From: an uncultured Gammaproteobacteria bacterium
Lineage (GTDB): Bacteria; Pseudomonadota; Gammaproteobacteria; DRJJ01
DNA: 59,057 bases
Assembly (NCBI GenBank): GCA_947258795.1
Contig: CAMYJU010000017.1
Location: 1 to 59,057, forward strand
Reading direction: 5' to 3'
Position numbers and translations under genes: made by a program. The notes below the pieces were generated by a model. The model had not been told where the DNA came from. It saw nothing but the letters and a program-made list of their open reading frames with translations, and ran no database searches. This document shows positions 46,623 to 54,600 of the stretch, one piece after another; within the stretch, counting starts at the first letter, position 1, and every line of letters begins with the position of its first letter.

Positions 46623-47909
46623 ATGGCCAAAAAACCGGCAACGAAACCCAAGATGAACGCCTTTTATGCCCAGTCAGGCGGCGTGACCGCTGTGATCAAT
46701 GCATCAGCCTGCGGCGTGATCGAAACGGCGCGCAAACACAAAGACAAGATCGGCAAGGTCTATGCAGGTCAAAACGGCATCATCGGCGCACTGCAGGAAG
46801 AACTGATCGATACCGGCAAGGAATCGGCACGCGCCATCGCGGCCCTGCGCCATACCCCGTCCGGCGCCTTTGGTTCCTGCCGTTACAAGATGAAAAGCCT
46901 GGAAGCCAACCGCGTGGAATATGAGCGCCTGATCGAGGTGTTCAAGGCCCATAACATCGGCTATTTCTTCTACAATGGCGGCGGTGATTCCGCCGATACC
47001 TGCCTGAAGGTATCACAGCTGTCCAAGACCATGGGCTATCCTATCCAGGCCATCCATGTACCGAAGACCGTGGACAACGACCTGCCGATTACCGACAACT
47101 GCCCCGGCTTCGGCTCGGTTGCAAAATATATCGCTGTCTCCACCCGTGAGGCCAGCTTTGATGTGGCCTCCATGTGCGCCACCTCGACCAAGGTATTCGT
47201 ACTGGAAGTCATGGGTCGCCACGCTGGCTGGATTGCCGCTGCAGGTGGTCTGGCGTCTGATGAAAACTGCGATCTGCCGATCATCATCCTGTTCCCGGAA
47301 GTCAAGTTCAGCCAGACCCGGTTCCTGGCACTGGTCAAGGAAAAGGTCAAAAAGTACGGTTACGTGTCTATTGTGGTTTCCGAAGGTGTGCGTGACCGCT
47401 CTGGCAAGTTCCTGGCCGATGCCGGCACCACCGATGCCTTCGGTCACGCCCAGTTGGGGGGTGTCGCACCGGTTATCGCGAACCTGATTCGCTCCAAACT
47501 GGGCTACAAGTATCACTGGGCAGTTGCCGACTACCTGCAGCGTGCCGCCCGTCATATCGCTTCCAAGTCTGACGTCGACCAGGCCTATGCTATGGGCAAG
47601 GCCGCGGTGGAACTGGCCCTGGCCGGGGAAAACTCGGTCATGCCAACCGTTGTGCGCAAGTCCAACAAGCCTTACAAATGGACCATCGGCAAGGCGAAAC
47701 TGTCACGGGTAGCCAATGTCGAGAAAATGATGCCGGCCAGCTTTATCACCAAGGACGGCTTCGGTATCACCCAGAAGTGTCGCAACTACCTGGAACCGTT
47801 AATCAAGGGTGAAGACTACCCTCCATACAAGGACGGTATGCCAAGCTATGTGACACTGAAAAAGGTACTGGTCAAGAAAAAACTGAAAGACGAGTTTGTC
47901 GTCAAGTAG
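46623..47909 (+). CDS. pfp: Pyrophosphate-dependent 6-phosphofructokinase
   Basis: 428 residues. It interconverts fructose-6-phosphate and fructose-1,6-bisphosphate using PPi, so it can run in both directions in the cytosol. The PPi type is shown by Lys148 in PKTVDNDLP, where ATP enzymes carry Gly, and by GGGDSAD at 119-125. The catalytic Asp is in TVDND, and MGRHAGWIAAAGG (from 197) and SEGVRDRSGKF are also family marks. The N-terminal MAKKPATKPKMNAFYAQSGGVTAVIN is typical of this long clade found in methanotrophs and sulfur oxidisers. GAGAGGACATC precedes the ATG. hppA and ppa follow in the same direction, forming a PPi-energy cluster. Confidence 0.95.
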   Translation: MAKKPATKPKMNAFYAQSGGVTAVINASACGVIETARKHKDKIGKVYAGQNGIIGALQEELIDTGKESARAIAALRHTPSGAFGSCRYKMKSLEANRVEYERLIEVFKAHNIGYFFYNGGGDSADTCLKVSQLSKTMGYPIQAIHVPKTVDNDLPITDNCPGFGSVAKYIAVSTREASFDVASMCATSTKVFVLEVMGRHAGWIAAAGGLASDENCDLPIIILFPEVKFSQTRFLALVKEKVKKYGYVSIVVSEGVRDRSGKFLADAGTTDAFGHAQLGGVAPVIANLIRSKLGYKYHWAVADYLQRAARHIASKSDVDQAYAMGKAAVELALAGENSVMPTVVRKSNKPYKWTIGKAKLSRVANVEKMMPASFITKDGFGITQKCRNYLEPLIKGEDYPPYKDGMPSYVTLKKVLVKKKLKDEFVVK

Positions 47910-47931
47910 GACCAATACCGATAGTACCGTT

Positions 47932-47956
47932 AAAGGGGGAGCCATGCTCCCCCTTT
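47932..47956 (+). terminator. Stem-loop downstream of pfp
   Basis: AAAGGGGGAGC (47932-47942), loop CAT, GCTCCCCCTTT (47946-47956): a perfect 11-bp stem starting 22 bases past the pfp stop. The second arm itself ends in TTT, but no longer U-tract follows (GCTATG). It should end or attenuate pfp transcription before the next small gene. Confidence 0.75.
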
Positions 47957-48044
47957 GCTATGTATAGGGATGAATTTACACCCGCATCGATTAAACTCGA
48001 GACAGTGGTCACATCCCGTCCTTACCTGAGCCAGGAACACCATC

Positions 48045-48242
48045 ATGACGATCGACAGCGCACGTGAGTTACTCTCTGTACAGGCCGGTCTTGCCGGTGG
48101 CTATAACCGTAACGCCACCAGGCTGATCCTGGCCGAAGTGCAGAAAGAGCATGGTCAGGCGGCAACCGATCAATTGATCCGTGAATTTGACCTGGAGGCC
48201 AAATTCGGTCTCAAGCCAGGTACTTTATTCGAGATTTTTTGA
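48045..48242 (+). CDS. Small protein of unknown function between pfp and hppA
   Basis: 65 residues from ATG 48045, with AGGA nine bases upstream. It is small, soluble and helical: ARELLSVQAGLAGGYNRNATRLILAEV, then EHGQAATDQLIREFDLEAKFGLKPGTLFEIF. Coding bias agrees with neighbours, and it keeps plus-strand direction with pfp and hppA. The pattern NRNATRLILAEVQKEHGQ with conserved-looking hydrophobic positions suggests a folded helical unit. I do not know the family. It may be a regulator or partner of a PPi enzyme, by position only. Confidence 0.55.
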   Translation: MTIDSARELLSVQAGLAGGYNRNATRLILAEVQKEHGQAATDQLIREFDLEAKFGLKPGTLFEIF

Positions 48243-48554
48243 CCCTGATCAAGCATTAGCTTGTCCTAATATGATCTCAGTCAATTTATAGACCGATCCT
48301 GCCTGTACAATTGAGCTGTTTTTTTATGGTCTTTATCCGGGGACAGTGTCCGGAACGTTGTCAGAAACCTGACGCTTATAGAACCCGGTTGTATGCACCT
48401 TAAAAAATTCGATTACATCAATGCCCAATCTTGGCTATGATGCATTGACGGTATCGGGACGGTCCAGTCATTACCGTAGTTATCAACAGCCCCGTACCTG
48501 AAGCCATGCACACGCGTAGGTGTAATAAGAACATAACTTCAGAGGAGTTGTACT
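48243..48554. other. 312-bp leader region of hppA
   Basis: No coding frame is visible. The stretch contains an 11-base palindrome GGACAGTGTCC near 48343, and a possible weak promoter with TTGACG near 48446 and TCATTA 17 bases later. The last 20 bases carry the AGAGGAG ribosome site of hppA. The long untranslated leader may be regulatory, but no known riboswitch class is recognised. Confidence 0.4.
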
Positions 48555-50579
48555 GTGACTGCCTTGTATCTATCGTTAGCTGCATCCATTATCGCCATCT
48601 TGTATGGCATTTTTTCTATTAAATGGATACTTTCCAAACCCGAAGGCAATGAGCGTATGCGCGAGATTGCCACGGCCATCCAGGAAGGCGCATCAGCCTA
48701 TCTGAACCGCCAATACACCACCATCGGCATTGCCGGTGCAGTATTGCTGGTTGTCCTGTTCATCTTCCTGGATACCAGCACCGCGGTCGGATTTGCGATC
48801 GGCGCCGTGTTCTCCGGGCTGGCCGGCTATATCGGCATGAACATCTCGGTGCGCGCCAATGCCCGTACGGCACAAGCTGCTAACGACGGCATTAACGCTG
48901 CCATGCAAATCGCGTTTCGGGGTGGTGCTATCACCGGCATGCTGGTGGTCGGACTGGGCCTGCTCGGCGTCGCCGGGTTCTATCTGATCCTGTTGCTGGC
49001 CGGTGTCGAAGACCCGATCCATCCACTGGTCGGGCTCGCATTCGGCGGCTCATTGATCTCGATCTTCGCGCGACTGGGCGGCGGCATCTTCACCAAGGGC
49101 GCGGATGTCGGCGCCGATATCGTCGGTAAGGTCGAGGCCGGAATCCCGGAAGACGACCCACGCAACCCGGCCGTGATCGCCGATAATGTCGGTGACAATG
49201 TCGGTGACTGTGCCGGCATGGCCGCTGACCTGTTCGAGACCTATGCGGTGACCGTGGTCGCCACCATGGTACTGGGCGGCCTGCTGGTCAGCGGTGACGA
49301 CATCCAGACCGCAGTCTATCCACTGGCCCTGGGTGGTGCATCGATCATCGCATCGATCGTCGGCAGCTTCTTTGTCAATGCCCGTGAAGGCGGCAAGATC
49401 ATGAATGCACTGTATCGCGGCCTGATGGTATCCGGTGCACTGGCGGCAATCGCATTCTACTTCGTCACCAGTGCAATCATGGGTGACACAGTCATACTCG
49501 GCGGCGTTACCGTACCCGGCATCAACCTGTTCTATGCCGGGCTGATTGGCCTGGCCCTGACCGCGGCAATGGTGGTAATCACCGAGTATTACACCGCGAC
49601 TGAATATAGCCCGGTCAAGCATATCGCCGAGGCTTCCACCACTGGTGACGGCACCAACGTGATCGCCGGGCTGGGTGTATCAATGAAATCCACCGCTGCC
49701 CCGGTGATCGCCGTGTGCGCCAGCATCTGGGGCGCCTACGAGCTGGCCGGACTGTATGGCATTGCGATTGCAGCGACGTCCATGTTATCCATGACCGGCA
49801 TTATCGTCGCACTGGATGCCTATGGCCCGATTACCGATAACGCTGGCGGTATCGCCGAGATGGCCGAACTGGACGAAAAGATCCGTAACATCACCGATCC
49901 GCTTGACGCGGTCGGCAATACTACCAAGGCGGTGACCAAGGGTTATGCAATCGGTTCTGCCGGCCTGGCCGCGCTGGTGCTGTTTGCAGACTACACCCAT
50001 GGCCTGGAGGCCAGGGGTCTGAGCCTGACCTTTGAGCTATCCAACCATATGGTCATCATCGGCCTGTTTATCGGAGGTCTTATCCCGTACCTGTTCGGTG
50101 CGATGGCGATGGAGGCAGTCGGACGTGCAGCGGGCGGCATCGTTAATGAGGTGCGGCGTCAGTTCAAGGAGATGCCTGGCATTATGGATCACAGCCAAAA
50201 ACCGGACTATTCCCGTGCCGTGGATATGCTGACCAAGGCTGCGATCAAGGAGATGATAATCCCGTCACTATTGCCGGTACTGGCACCGGTCATCGTCGGC
50301 CTATGGCTCGGACCCCAAGCACTGGGCGGCATGCTGCTGGGTACGATCATCACCGGTCTGTTTGTCGCGATCTCAATGACTACCGGTGGCGGCGCCTGGG
50401 ATAATGCCAAGAAATATATCGAGGACGGTAACTTCGGTGGCAAGGGCTCTGATGCCCATAAGGCCGCAGTCACCGGCGACACGGTTGGCGATCCTTACAA
50501 GGACACTGCTGGCCCTGCAGTTAACCCATTGATTAAAATCATTAATATTGTCGCACTATTGATCGTGCCGTTACTCTGA
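48555..50579 (+). CDS. hppA: K+-independent membrane H+-translocating pyrophosphatase HppA
   Basis: 674 residues with about 16 hydrophobic segments. GTG at 48555 is the start, with AGAGGAG eight bases upstream. It hydrolyses PPi and pumps protons out, or makes PPi from the gradient. The hydrolytic centre is intact: [25 protein letters not shown] (183-206) and [24 protein letters not shown] (209-232), [10 protein letters not shown] near 44. Lys458 in GNTTKA marks the K+-independent type; K+-dependent enzymes have Ala there. The C-terminal [21 protein letters not shown] is also typical. With Pfp and Ppa it forms the PPi-metabolism cluster. Confidence 0.96.
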   Translation: MTALYLSLAASIIAILYGIFSIKWILSKPEGNERMREIATAIQEGASAYLNRQYTTIGIAGAVLLVVLFIFLDTSTAVGFAIGAVFSGLAGYIGMNISVRANARTAQAANDGINAAMQIAFRGGAITGMLVVGLGLLGVAGFYLILLLAGVEDPIHPLVGLAFGGSLISIFARLGGGIFTKGADVGADIVGKVEAGIPEDDPRNPAVIADNVGDNVGDCAGMAADLFETYAVTVVATMVLGGLLVSGDDIQTAVYPLALGGASIIASIVGSFFVNAREGGKIMNALYRGLMVSGALAAIAFYFVTSAIMGDTVILGGVTVPGINLFYAGLIGLALTAAMVVITEYYTATEYSPVKHIAEASTTGDGTNVIAGLGVSMKSTAAPVIAVCASIWGAYELAGLYGIAIAATSMLSMTGIIVALDAYGPITDNAGGIAEMAELDEKIRNITDPLDAVGNTTKAVTKGYAIGSAGLAALVLFADYTHGLEARGLSLTFELSNHMVIIGLFIGGLIPYLFGAMAMEAVGRAAGGIVNEVRRQFKEMPGIMDHSQKPDYSRAVDMLTKAAIKEMIIPSLLPVLAPVIVGLWLGPQALGGMLLGTIITGLFVAISMTTGGGAWDNAKKYIEDGNFGGKGSDAHKAAVTGDTVGDPYKDTAGPAVNPLIKIINIVALLIVPLL

Positions 50580-50592
50580 CGGCCACAACTGT

Positions 50593-50620
50593 CCCGGCCA
50601 GGCAGACTCCCCTGGCCGGG
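50593..50620 (+). terminator. Stem-loop downstream of hppA
   Basis: CCCGGCCAGG (50593-50602) and CCTGGCCGGG (50611-50620) form a perfect 10-bp GC-rich stem with an 8-base loop, 14 bases past the hppA stop. No T-run follows, so it may act as a 3' stabiliser or a weak terminator before ppa. Confidence 0.6.
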
Positions 50621-50735
50621 TCATATCCCTCCTGCAAACGGTTCTACACAATAATTCCCACAAAATTAGCATTTTCTTATAAAGGTCCGCTATAATACCC
50701 GCCCGTTTGACTCTATTTTTTACACCGAGGCGCCC

Positions 50736-51284
50736 ATGAACCTGGACCGAGTATCTTCTGGTAAAGACATTCCGAACGAAATCAATGTCATCATTGAGAT
50801 CCCTGCCCATGCCGATCCGGTCAAGTACGAAGTCGACAAGGACACCGGGGCGATGTTCGTGGACCGATTTATGACCACCGCGATGCACTATCCGTGTAAC
50901 TACGGTTATGTGCCGCACACCCTGTCCAAAGACGGTGACCCGGTGGACGTCCTGGTCGCCACACCGGTGCCGCTGATCCCGGGCTCGGTAATCACCTGCC
51001 GTCCGGTCGGTGTACTGAAAATGACCGATGAATCCGGCGACGACGCCAAGGTGCTGGCGGTACCGACCGACAAACTGTGCCGGATGTATCGCCACGTCAA
51101 GGATATCGATGACATGCCAGCCATGCTGCTGGAACAGGTCGCGCACTTCTTCGAACACTACAAGGACCTGGACGAGGGTAAGTGGGTACGCGTCGATGGT
51201 TGGGGCAGCATTGCCGATGCCCAGCAGGAAATCATGGACAGCGTGAAAATGTTCAAGGACGCCCCGGAAAAACCGAATTTCTAA
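50736..51284 (+). CDS. ppa: Family I inorganic pyrophosphatase
   Basis: 182 residues, slightly longer than E. coli Ppa (175-176). It hydrolyses PPi in the cytosol without energy capture. The active site residues are all visible: [45 protein letters not shown] (the DxxPxD-type metal-binding signature DGDPVDV), DIDDMP and [15 protein letters not shown] with the conserved lysine region. It lies 156 bp after hppA and one base ahead of the phosphodiesterase gene on the same strand. Having it beside PPi-conserving Pfp and HppA suggests control of PPi levels. Confidence 0.96.
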   Translation: MNLDRVSSGKDIPNEINVIIEIPAHADPVKYEVDKDTGAMFVDRFMTTAMHYPCNYGYVPHTLSKDGDPVDVLVATPVPLIPGSVITCRPVGVLKMTDESGDDAKVLAVPTDKLCRMYRHVKDIDDMPAMLLEQVAHFFEHYKDLDEGKWVRVDGWGSIADAQQEIMDSVKMFKDAPEKPNF

Positions 51285-51285
51285 C

Positions 51286-51795
51286 ATGAAAATCTGTATT
51301 CTGTCAGACAGTCACGACAACCGTACGCTACTGGAGCAATCCGTCAAGCAGGCCAAGGAGGACGGCGTTGAGGCAGTACTGCACTGTGGTGACGTGGTCG
51401 CGGCCGGTACCCTGACCGTGTTGAATAAATACGGACTGCCGGTACATGTCATCCATGGCAACAACGCCGGTGACAGCTATACCATGCACCGTGTGGTGGA
51501 AAAATCGCAAGGACTGATCACCTACTACGGCCAGGATGCCGGCATCTCACTTGGCGACCGCCGGATCTTTATCGTGCACTACCCGCACTACGCCGAGGCC
51601 ATGGCGCTGACCGGCGACTGGGACCTGATCTGCTTCGGTCATGACCATGAAGTTGCGGTCAGGACCGTGACCAACATCAAGGGCGAACAGACCGTACTGG
51701 CCAACCCCGGCACGGTAGCCGGCATTGGCGCCAAGCCGACCTATATCATCGCCGACCTGGATAGCATGGAGTTCGAAATCCGGGAAGTCGCCTGA
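51286..51795 (+). CDS. YfcE/MJ0936-family metallophosphodiesterase
   Basis: 169 residues of the calcineurin-like phosphoesterase family. Metal-site motifs are ILSDSHDN (residues 4-11), VLHCGDVV, IHGNNAGD, IVHYPHY, and CFGHDHEV. It probably hydrolyses small phosphodiesters; the natural substrate is not known for this family. It starts one base after the ppa stop and is surely co-transcribed with it, as seen for ppa-neighbouring phosphoesterases in other genomes. No signal peptide, so cytosolic. Confidence 0.88.
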   Translation: MKICILSDSHDNRTLLEQSVKQAKEDGVEAVLHCGDVVAAGTLTVLNKYGLPVHVIHGNNAGDSYTMHRVVEKSQGLITYYGQDAGISLGDRRIFIVHYPHYAEAMALTGDWDLICFGHDHEVAVRTVTNIKGEQTVLANPGTVAGIGAKPTYIIADLDSMEFEIREVA

Positions 51796-51858
51796 TCCCG
51801 CTTATCAGGGCAGGTTTATTTTTTAATTAGGGTCAGACTCACTGCTGTTCCATAAACT

Positions 51859-51895
51859 CCCTCTCCCTCAGGGAGAGGGTTGGGGTGAGGGGATC
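51859..51895. repeat. REP-like repeat, copy 5 (inverted orientation)
   Basis: CCCTCTCCC (51859-51867), TCA, GGGAGAGGG (51871-51879), then TTGGGGTGAGGGGATC. This is the complement-strand orientation of copies 1 and 2 and matches copy 2 closely. It lies 64 bases past the phosphodiesterase stop. Confidence 0.85.
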
Positions 51896-51920
51896 ATATA
51901 ATATAACTCATTGTTTTGTT

Positions 51921-51957
51921 TATCCCCTCATCCTGTCCTTCTCCCTGAATGGGACAG
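51921..51957. repeat. REP-like repeat, diverged copy 6
   Basis: TATCCCCTCATCCTGTCC followed by TTCTCCCTGAATGGGACAG keeps the CCCCTCA.CC lead arm and a modified stem. It is opposite in orientation to copy 5 only 26 bases away and lies just before the moaE 3' end. Confidence 0.6.
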
Positions 51958-51982
51958 TAGTGGGTCAGACTCGAATCAAAAG

Positions 51983-52420
51983 CTATTCCGCCGGTGTATT
52001 TTCTGCAACCCAGCGTGGACCATCCGCTGTTTGTTCCTTTTTCCAGAACGGCGCGCGATGCTTGAGTTCCTCGATCAGGTAACGGCAGGCCTCGAAGGCC
52101 TCGCCACGATGGGCCGACCACACCGCTGTGACCACAATCGCATCAGCCGGGTTGATCTGGCCAACGCGATGGCAAATCAATACCTCCAGCAATGGCCATT
52201 GCTGTTCGGCCTGTTGCGCAATTTTTTCCAGATGACGTTCGGTCATACCGGGGTAGTGCTCCAGAAACATGGACTGGACCTGATCACCGAGATTGAAGTC
52301 ACGCATACTGCCGACAAACACCGTTGCCGCACCGTACTGGCCCCCGGCATCCAGTAAGCGCTGATGCTCTGCAACCAGCTGCCATGGCTCAAATGGCTGC
52401 TCCGCGAGCATGATTTTCAT
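51983..52420 (-). CDS. moaE: Molybdopterin synthase catalytic subunit MoaE
   Basis: 145 residues. With MoaD it inserts sulfur into cyclic pyranopterin monophosphate to form molybdopterin. Motifs are YGAATVFVGSMRDFNLGDQVQSMFLEHYPGMTERHL, VLICHRVGQINPADAIVVTAVWSAHRGEAFEACRYLIEELKHRAPFWKKE; the catalytic Lys lies in the last block. Its ATG overlaps the moaD stop (CTATGA), so synthesis is coupled. The start MKIMLAEQPF is supported by that overlap. Confidence 0.95.
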   Translation of the reverse strand: MKIMLAEQPFEPWQLVAEHQRLLDAGGQYGAATVFVGSMRDFNLGDQVQSMFLEHYPGMTERHLEKIAQQAEQQWPLLEVLICHRVGQINPADAIVVTAVWSAHRGEAFEACRYLIEELKHRAPFWKKEQTADGPRWVAENTPAE

Positions 52421-52656
52421 AGCGCACCCCCGGTGACCAGTGGAAAAAAAGCGATCTCGTCGCCATCCGTCACGGCCTCATCGGGCTGCACATATTCCAT
52501 GTTACGAGCACAAAGGGTGTGTTCGGGCATCTCCTGCTGGCCGGTTGCCGCCTTCCATACATCCGCCACGGTAGCCATGGAGCCTATCGGCAGGCGCTCC
52601 TCGTCCTTGCCCGTCTGCTCCTTCATCGCAGCAAAAAATTTGACCGTAATCGGCAT
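52417..52656 (-). CDS. moaD: Molybdopterin synthase sulfur-carrier subunit MoaD with extra C-terminal residues
   Basis: 79 residues with a beta-grasp ubiquitin-like fold (ITVKFFAAMKEQTGKDEERL, DGDEIAFFPLVTGG). MoaD normally ends in Gly-Gly, which carries the thiocarboxylate. Here the codons after the two glycines are GCG CTA TGA, so the protein ends GGAL. The tail would have to be removed, or this form would be inactive, unless a close homolog exists elsewhere. The 4-bp overlap with moaE fixes the frame. The ATG at 52656 is about 110 bp from the divergent moaC. Confidence 0.9.
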   Translation of the reverse strand: MPITVKFFAAMKEQTGKDEERLPIGSMATVADVWKAATGQQEMPEHTLCARNMEYVQPDEAVTDGDEIAFFPLVTGGAL

Positions 52657-52767
52657 AACAACTAACTACTCCGGTTATTGATAAATAATATGCTTTTTTA
52701 GCATGGCTTCTGTGATCAACTGTTATCATAATACTATAGAAGCTGTCTGATCATCACGGAGGTACCC

Positions 52768-53256
52768 ATGTCAGGCCTGACCCATTTCAACCAGTCCGGT
52801 GACGCACATATGGTCGATGTCGGTGAGAAGGCCAGCAGCCACCGCGTCGCTGTTGCCCAAGGCCGTATCCAGATGCAGGCAAACACTCTGGCACTGATAC
52901 AGAGCGGCAGCCATAAAAAAGGCGATGTGCTCGGTATCGCCCGTGTAGCCGGGATCATGGCGGCCAAGAAGACCGCTGACCTGGTGCCATTATGCCACCC
53001 GCTGGCCCTGACCCACGTCGACATCGACCTGCAGACAGACAGCACCCTGCCTGGCGTCATTTGTACCTCAACAGTCGAGACCCGTGGCCAGACCGGGGTC
53101 GAAATGGAGGCCCTGACCGCGACCCAGGTCGCGCTGTTGACCATTTACGATATGTGCAAGGCAGTGGACCGCGGCATGACCATGACGGATATCCAGCTGC
53201 TTAAAAAGAGTGGTGGCAAGTCCGGCACCTGGGAACGCAGCTCCTCCGGTAGCTAA
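52768..53256 (+). CDS. moaC: Cyclic pyranopterin monophosphate synthase MoaC
   Basis: 162 residues. It converts the MoaA product to cyclic pyranopterin monophosphate, the first stage of molybdenum cofactor synthesis. Motifs are [65 protein letters not shown] and [28 protein letters not shown], all family-typical. GGAG lies ten bases before the ATG (CACGGAGGTACCCATG). Divergent from moaED; moaA and moaB are not in the window. Confidence 0.96.
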   Translation: MSGLTHFNQSGDAHMVDVGEKASSHRVAVAQGRIQMQANTLALIQSGSHKKGDVLGIARVAGIMAAKKTADLVPLCHPLALTHVDIDLQTDSTLPGVICTSTVETRGQTGVEMEALTATQVALLTIYDMCKAVDRGMTMTDIQLLKKSGGKSGTWERSSSGS

Positions 53257-53323
53257 GACTGGCTCGAATACCCCTACAAAAGTCCTCTCATTAGCGTATA
53301 GCCGGTCTGATACAATAGCCGGC

Positions 53324-53668
53324 ATGAATGACAGCACGCCGACAACTGACCTGGATATCTACATCGAGGACCGCATCTACAAGATCTCTGTACCGGATGT
53401 GATTTTCAATGAAGGCATCGACTTCTTCAAGAAAATGGACCGCGACATGGACCGCGGCTGGCAAATGGGCACCCGCTATATCGAGAACCCGGACGCGGTC
53501 ATGCGCGCACAAATCGCGGCATCCAGACTGATGGTTGCGGTCGAGACTGAAAACACCACGCTGGCCAACCTGATGGCCGGTTACATTATCAGCCGCATAC
53601 CCGGCACCACCGGCGTGCGCATCGACAGCCAGGGCGATATGCTCAATACCGAACTGCTGAGCGATTAG
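53324..53668 (+). CDS. Small conserved-looking protein of unknown function
   Basis: 114 residues from ATG 53324; an upstream ATG at 53210 would overlap moaC coding. Sequence: DLDIYIEDRIYKISVPDVIFNEGIDFFKKMDRDMDRGWQMG, then MRAQIAASRLMVAVETENTTLANLMAGYIISRIPGTTGV. It is soluble, mixed alpha/beta in appearance, rich in Asp and Met. I do not recognise the family, but the composition and stop-to-stop tightness with the next gene (4-bp overlap with the convergent thioredoxin) support it as real. It follows moaC by 67 bp on the same strand; a role in molybdenum metabolism would be speculation. Confidence 0.6.
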   Translation: MNDSTPTTDLDIYIEDRIYKISVPDVIFNEGIDFFKKMDRDMDRGWQMGTRYIENPDAVMRAQIAASRLMVAVETENTTLANLMAGYIISRIPGTTGVRIDSQGDMLNTELLSD

Positions 53669-54006
53669 ATCAGATCGTCGATAAACTCACGTACCCAGTG
53701 TGCTGGTCGCGCACTACTGAAACGACCCAGTTCCTCACCATCCTTAAACAGGATAATGGTCGGGAAACCGCGCACCTTGTAGCGCCCGGCCAGCTTCATG
53801 TTCTCACCCTCGTCCACTTCCAGCTTGACCAGCCTGACTGCCCCGTCGTATTCAGTTACCAGTTTTTCCAGTACCGGTGCAATCACCAGACAGGGTGAAC
53901 ACCACTCCGCCCAGAAATCGACCAGTATCGGTTTGTCGCCGGAGGCCTCAATCACGTCTTTCTGAAAGTGTTGCAGATCGGTATTGATAATATCGGGGTG
54001 CTTCAT
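53665..54006 (-). CDS. Thioredoxin-family protein with CSPC motif
   Basis: 113 residues, one thioredoxin domain. ILVDFWAEWCSPCLVIAPVLEKL carries the active pair Cys36 and Cys39, with Ser-Pro in place of Gly-Pro. KLEVDEGENMKLAGRYKVRGFPTIILFKDGEELG gives the cis-Pro loop (Phe-Pro-Thr). The size is right for a stand-alone thioredoxin. No signal peptide, so cytosolic. The stop overlaps that of the upstream convergent gene by 4 bp. This is the second thioredoxin-like protein in the window, and its substrate cannot be told from sequence. Confidence 0.9.
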   Translation of the reverse strand: MKHPDIINTDLQHFQKDVIEASGDKPILVDFWAEWCSPCLVIAPVLEKLVTEYDGAVRLVKLEVDEGENMKLAGRYKVRGFPTIILFKDGEELGRFSSARPAHWVREFIDDLI

Positions 54007-54125
54007 GCCTGGATTACTTGATACCGTTCGGGGGCGGTGATTATAGCAGTTTACTGAATGTTACGATCCAGCAAATCCGGCAATGATATTAATACCAGCC
54101 AGCTGTACCCTGTATAATCCACTCC

Positions 54126-54533
54126 ATGTACCAGCATCAACTCACCATTACAACCAAAGGCCGCGGCAGTTACAACATCACCCGCGATATCCAGGACATC
54201 GTCGCAAACGCCGGCATCGCTACCGGGCTATGTCATATCTTCGTACACCATACCAGCGCATCGCTAATGCTGTGTGAGAATGCCGACCCGGCCGTGCGCA
54301 GTGATATGGAAAGGTTTATGGCCAGGCTGGTGCCGGATGGTGATCCGCTGTTCGAGCATATCGATGAGGGGCCGGACGATATGCCGGCGCATGTACGCAC
54401 GATACTGACCCAGTCCGGCCTGACCATACCGGTCAGTTCCTCACGTGCCGATCTCGGAACCTGGCAGGGGGTTTACCTTTGGGAACACCGCACACAGGCA
54501 CATACACGCCGTATGACGGTTTCGGTGCAATAG
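54126..54533 (+). CDS. YjbQ/UPF0047 family protein
   Basis: 135 residues. The family motifs are RGSYNITRDIQDIVANAGIATGLCHIFVHHTSASLMLCENADPAVRSDMERFM, then EHIDEGPDDMPAHVRTILTQSGLTIPVSSSRADLGTWQGVYLWEHR. This is the YjbQ fold; one member has been described as having weak thiamine-phosphate-synthase activity, but the true role is open. Its histidines in FVHHTSAS and HIDEGPDDMPAH form the presumed active centre. It is a plus-strand single gene between thioredoxin and the methyltransferase. Confidence 0.9.
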   Translation: MYQHQLTITTKGRGSYNITRDIQDIVANAGIATGLCHIFVHHTSASLMLCENADPAVRSDMERFMARLVPDGDPLFEHIDEGPDDMPAHVRTILTQSGLTIPVSSSRADLGTWQGVYLWEHRTQAHTRRMTVSVQ

Positions 54534-54600
54534 TCCCGGATTGATACTGAGTCAGACCGGATCGCCAGGACCTGCCGGCAAGACCTGAACGACAAAAACG

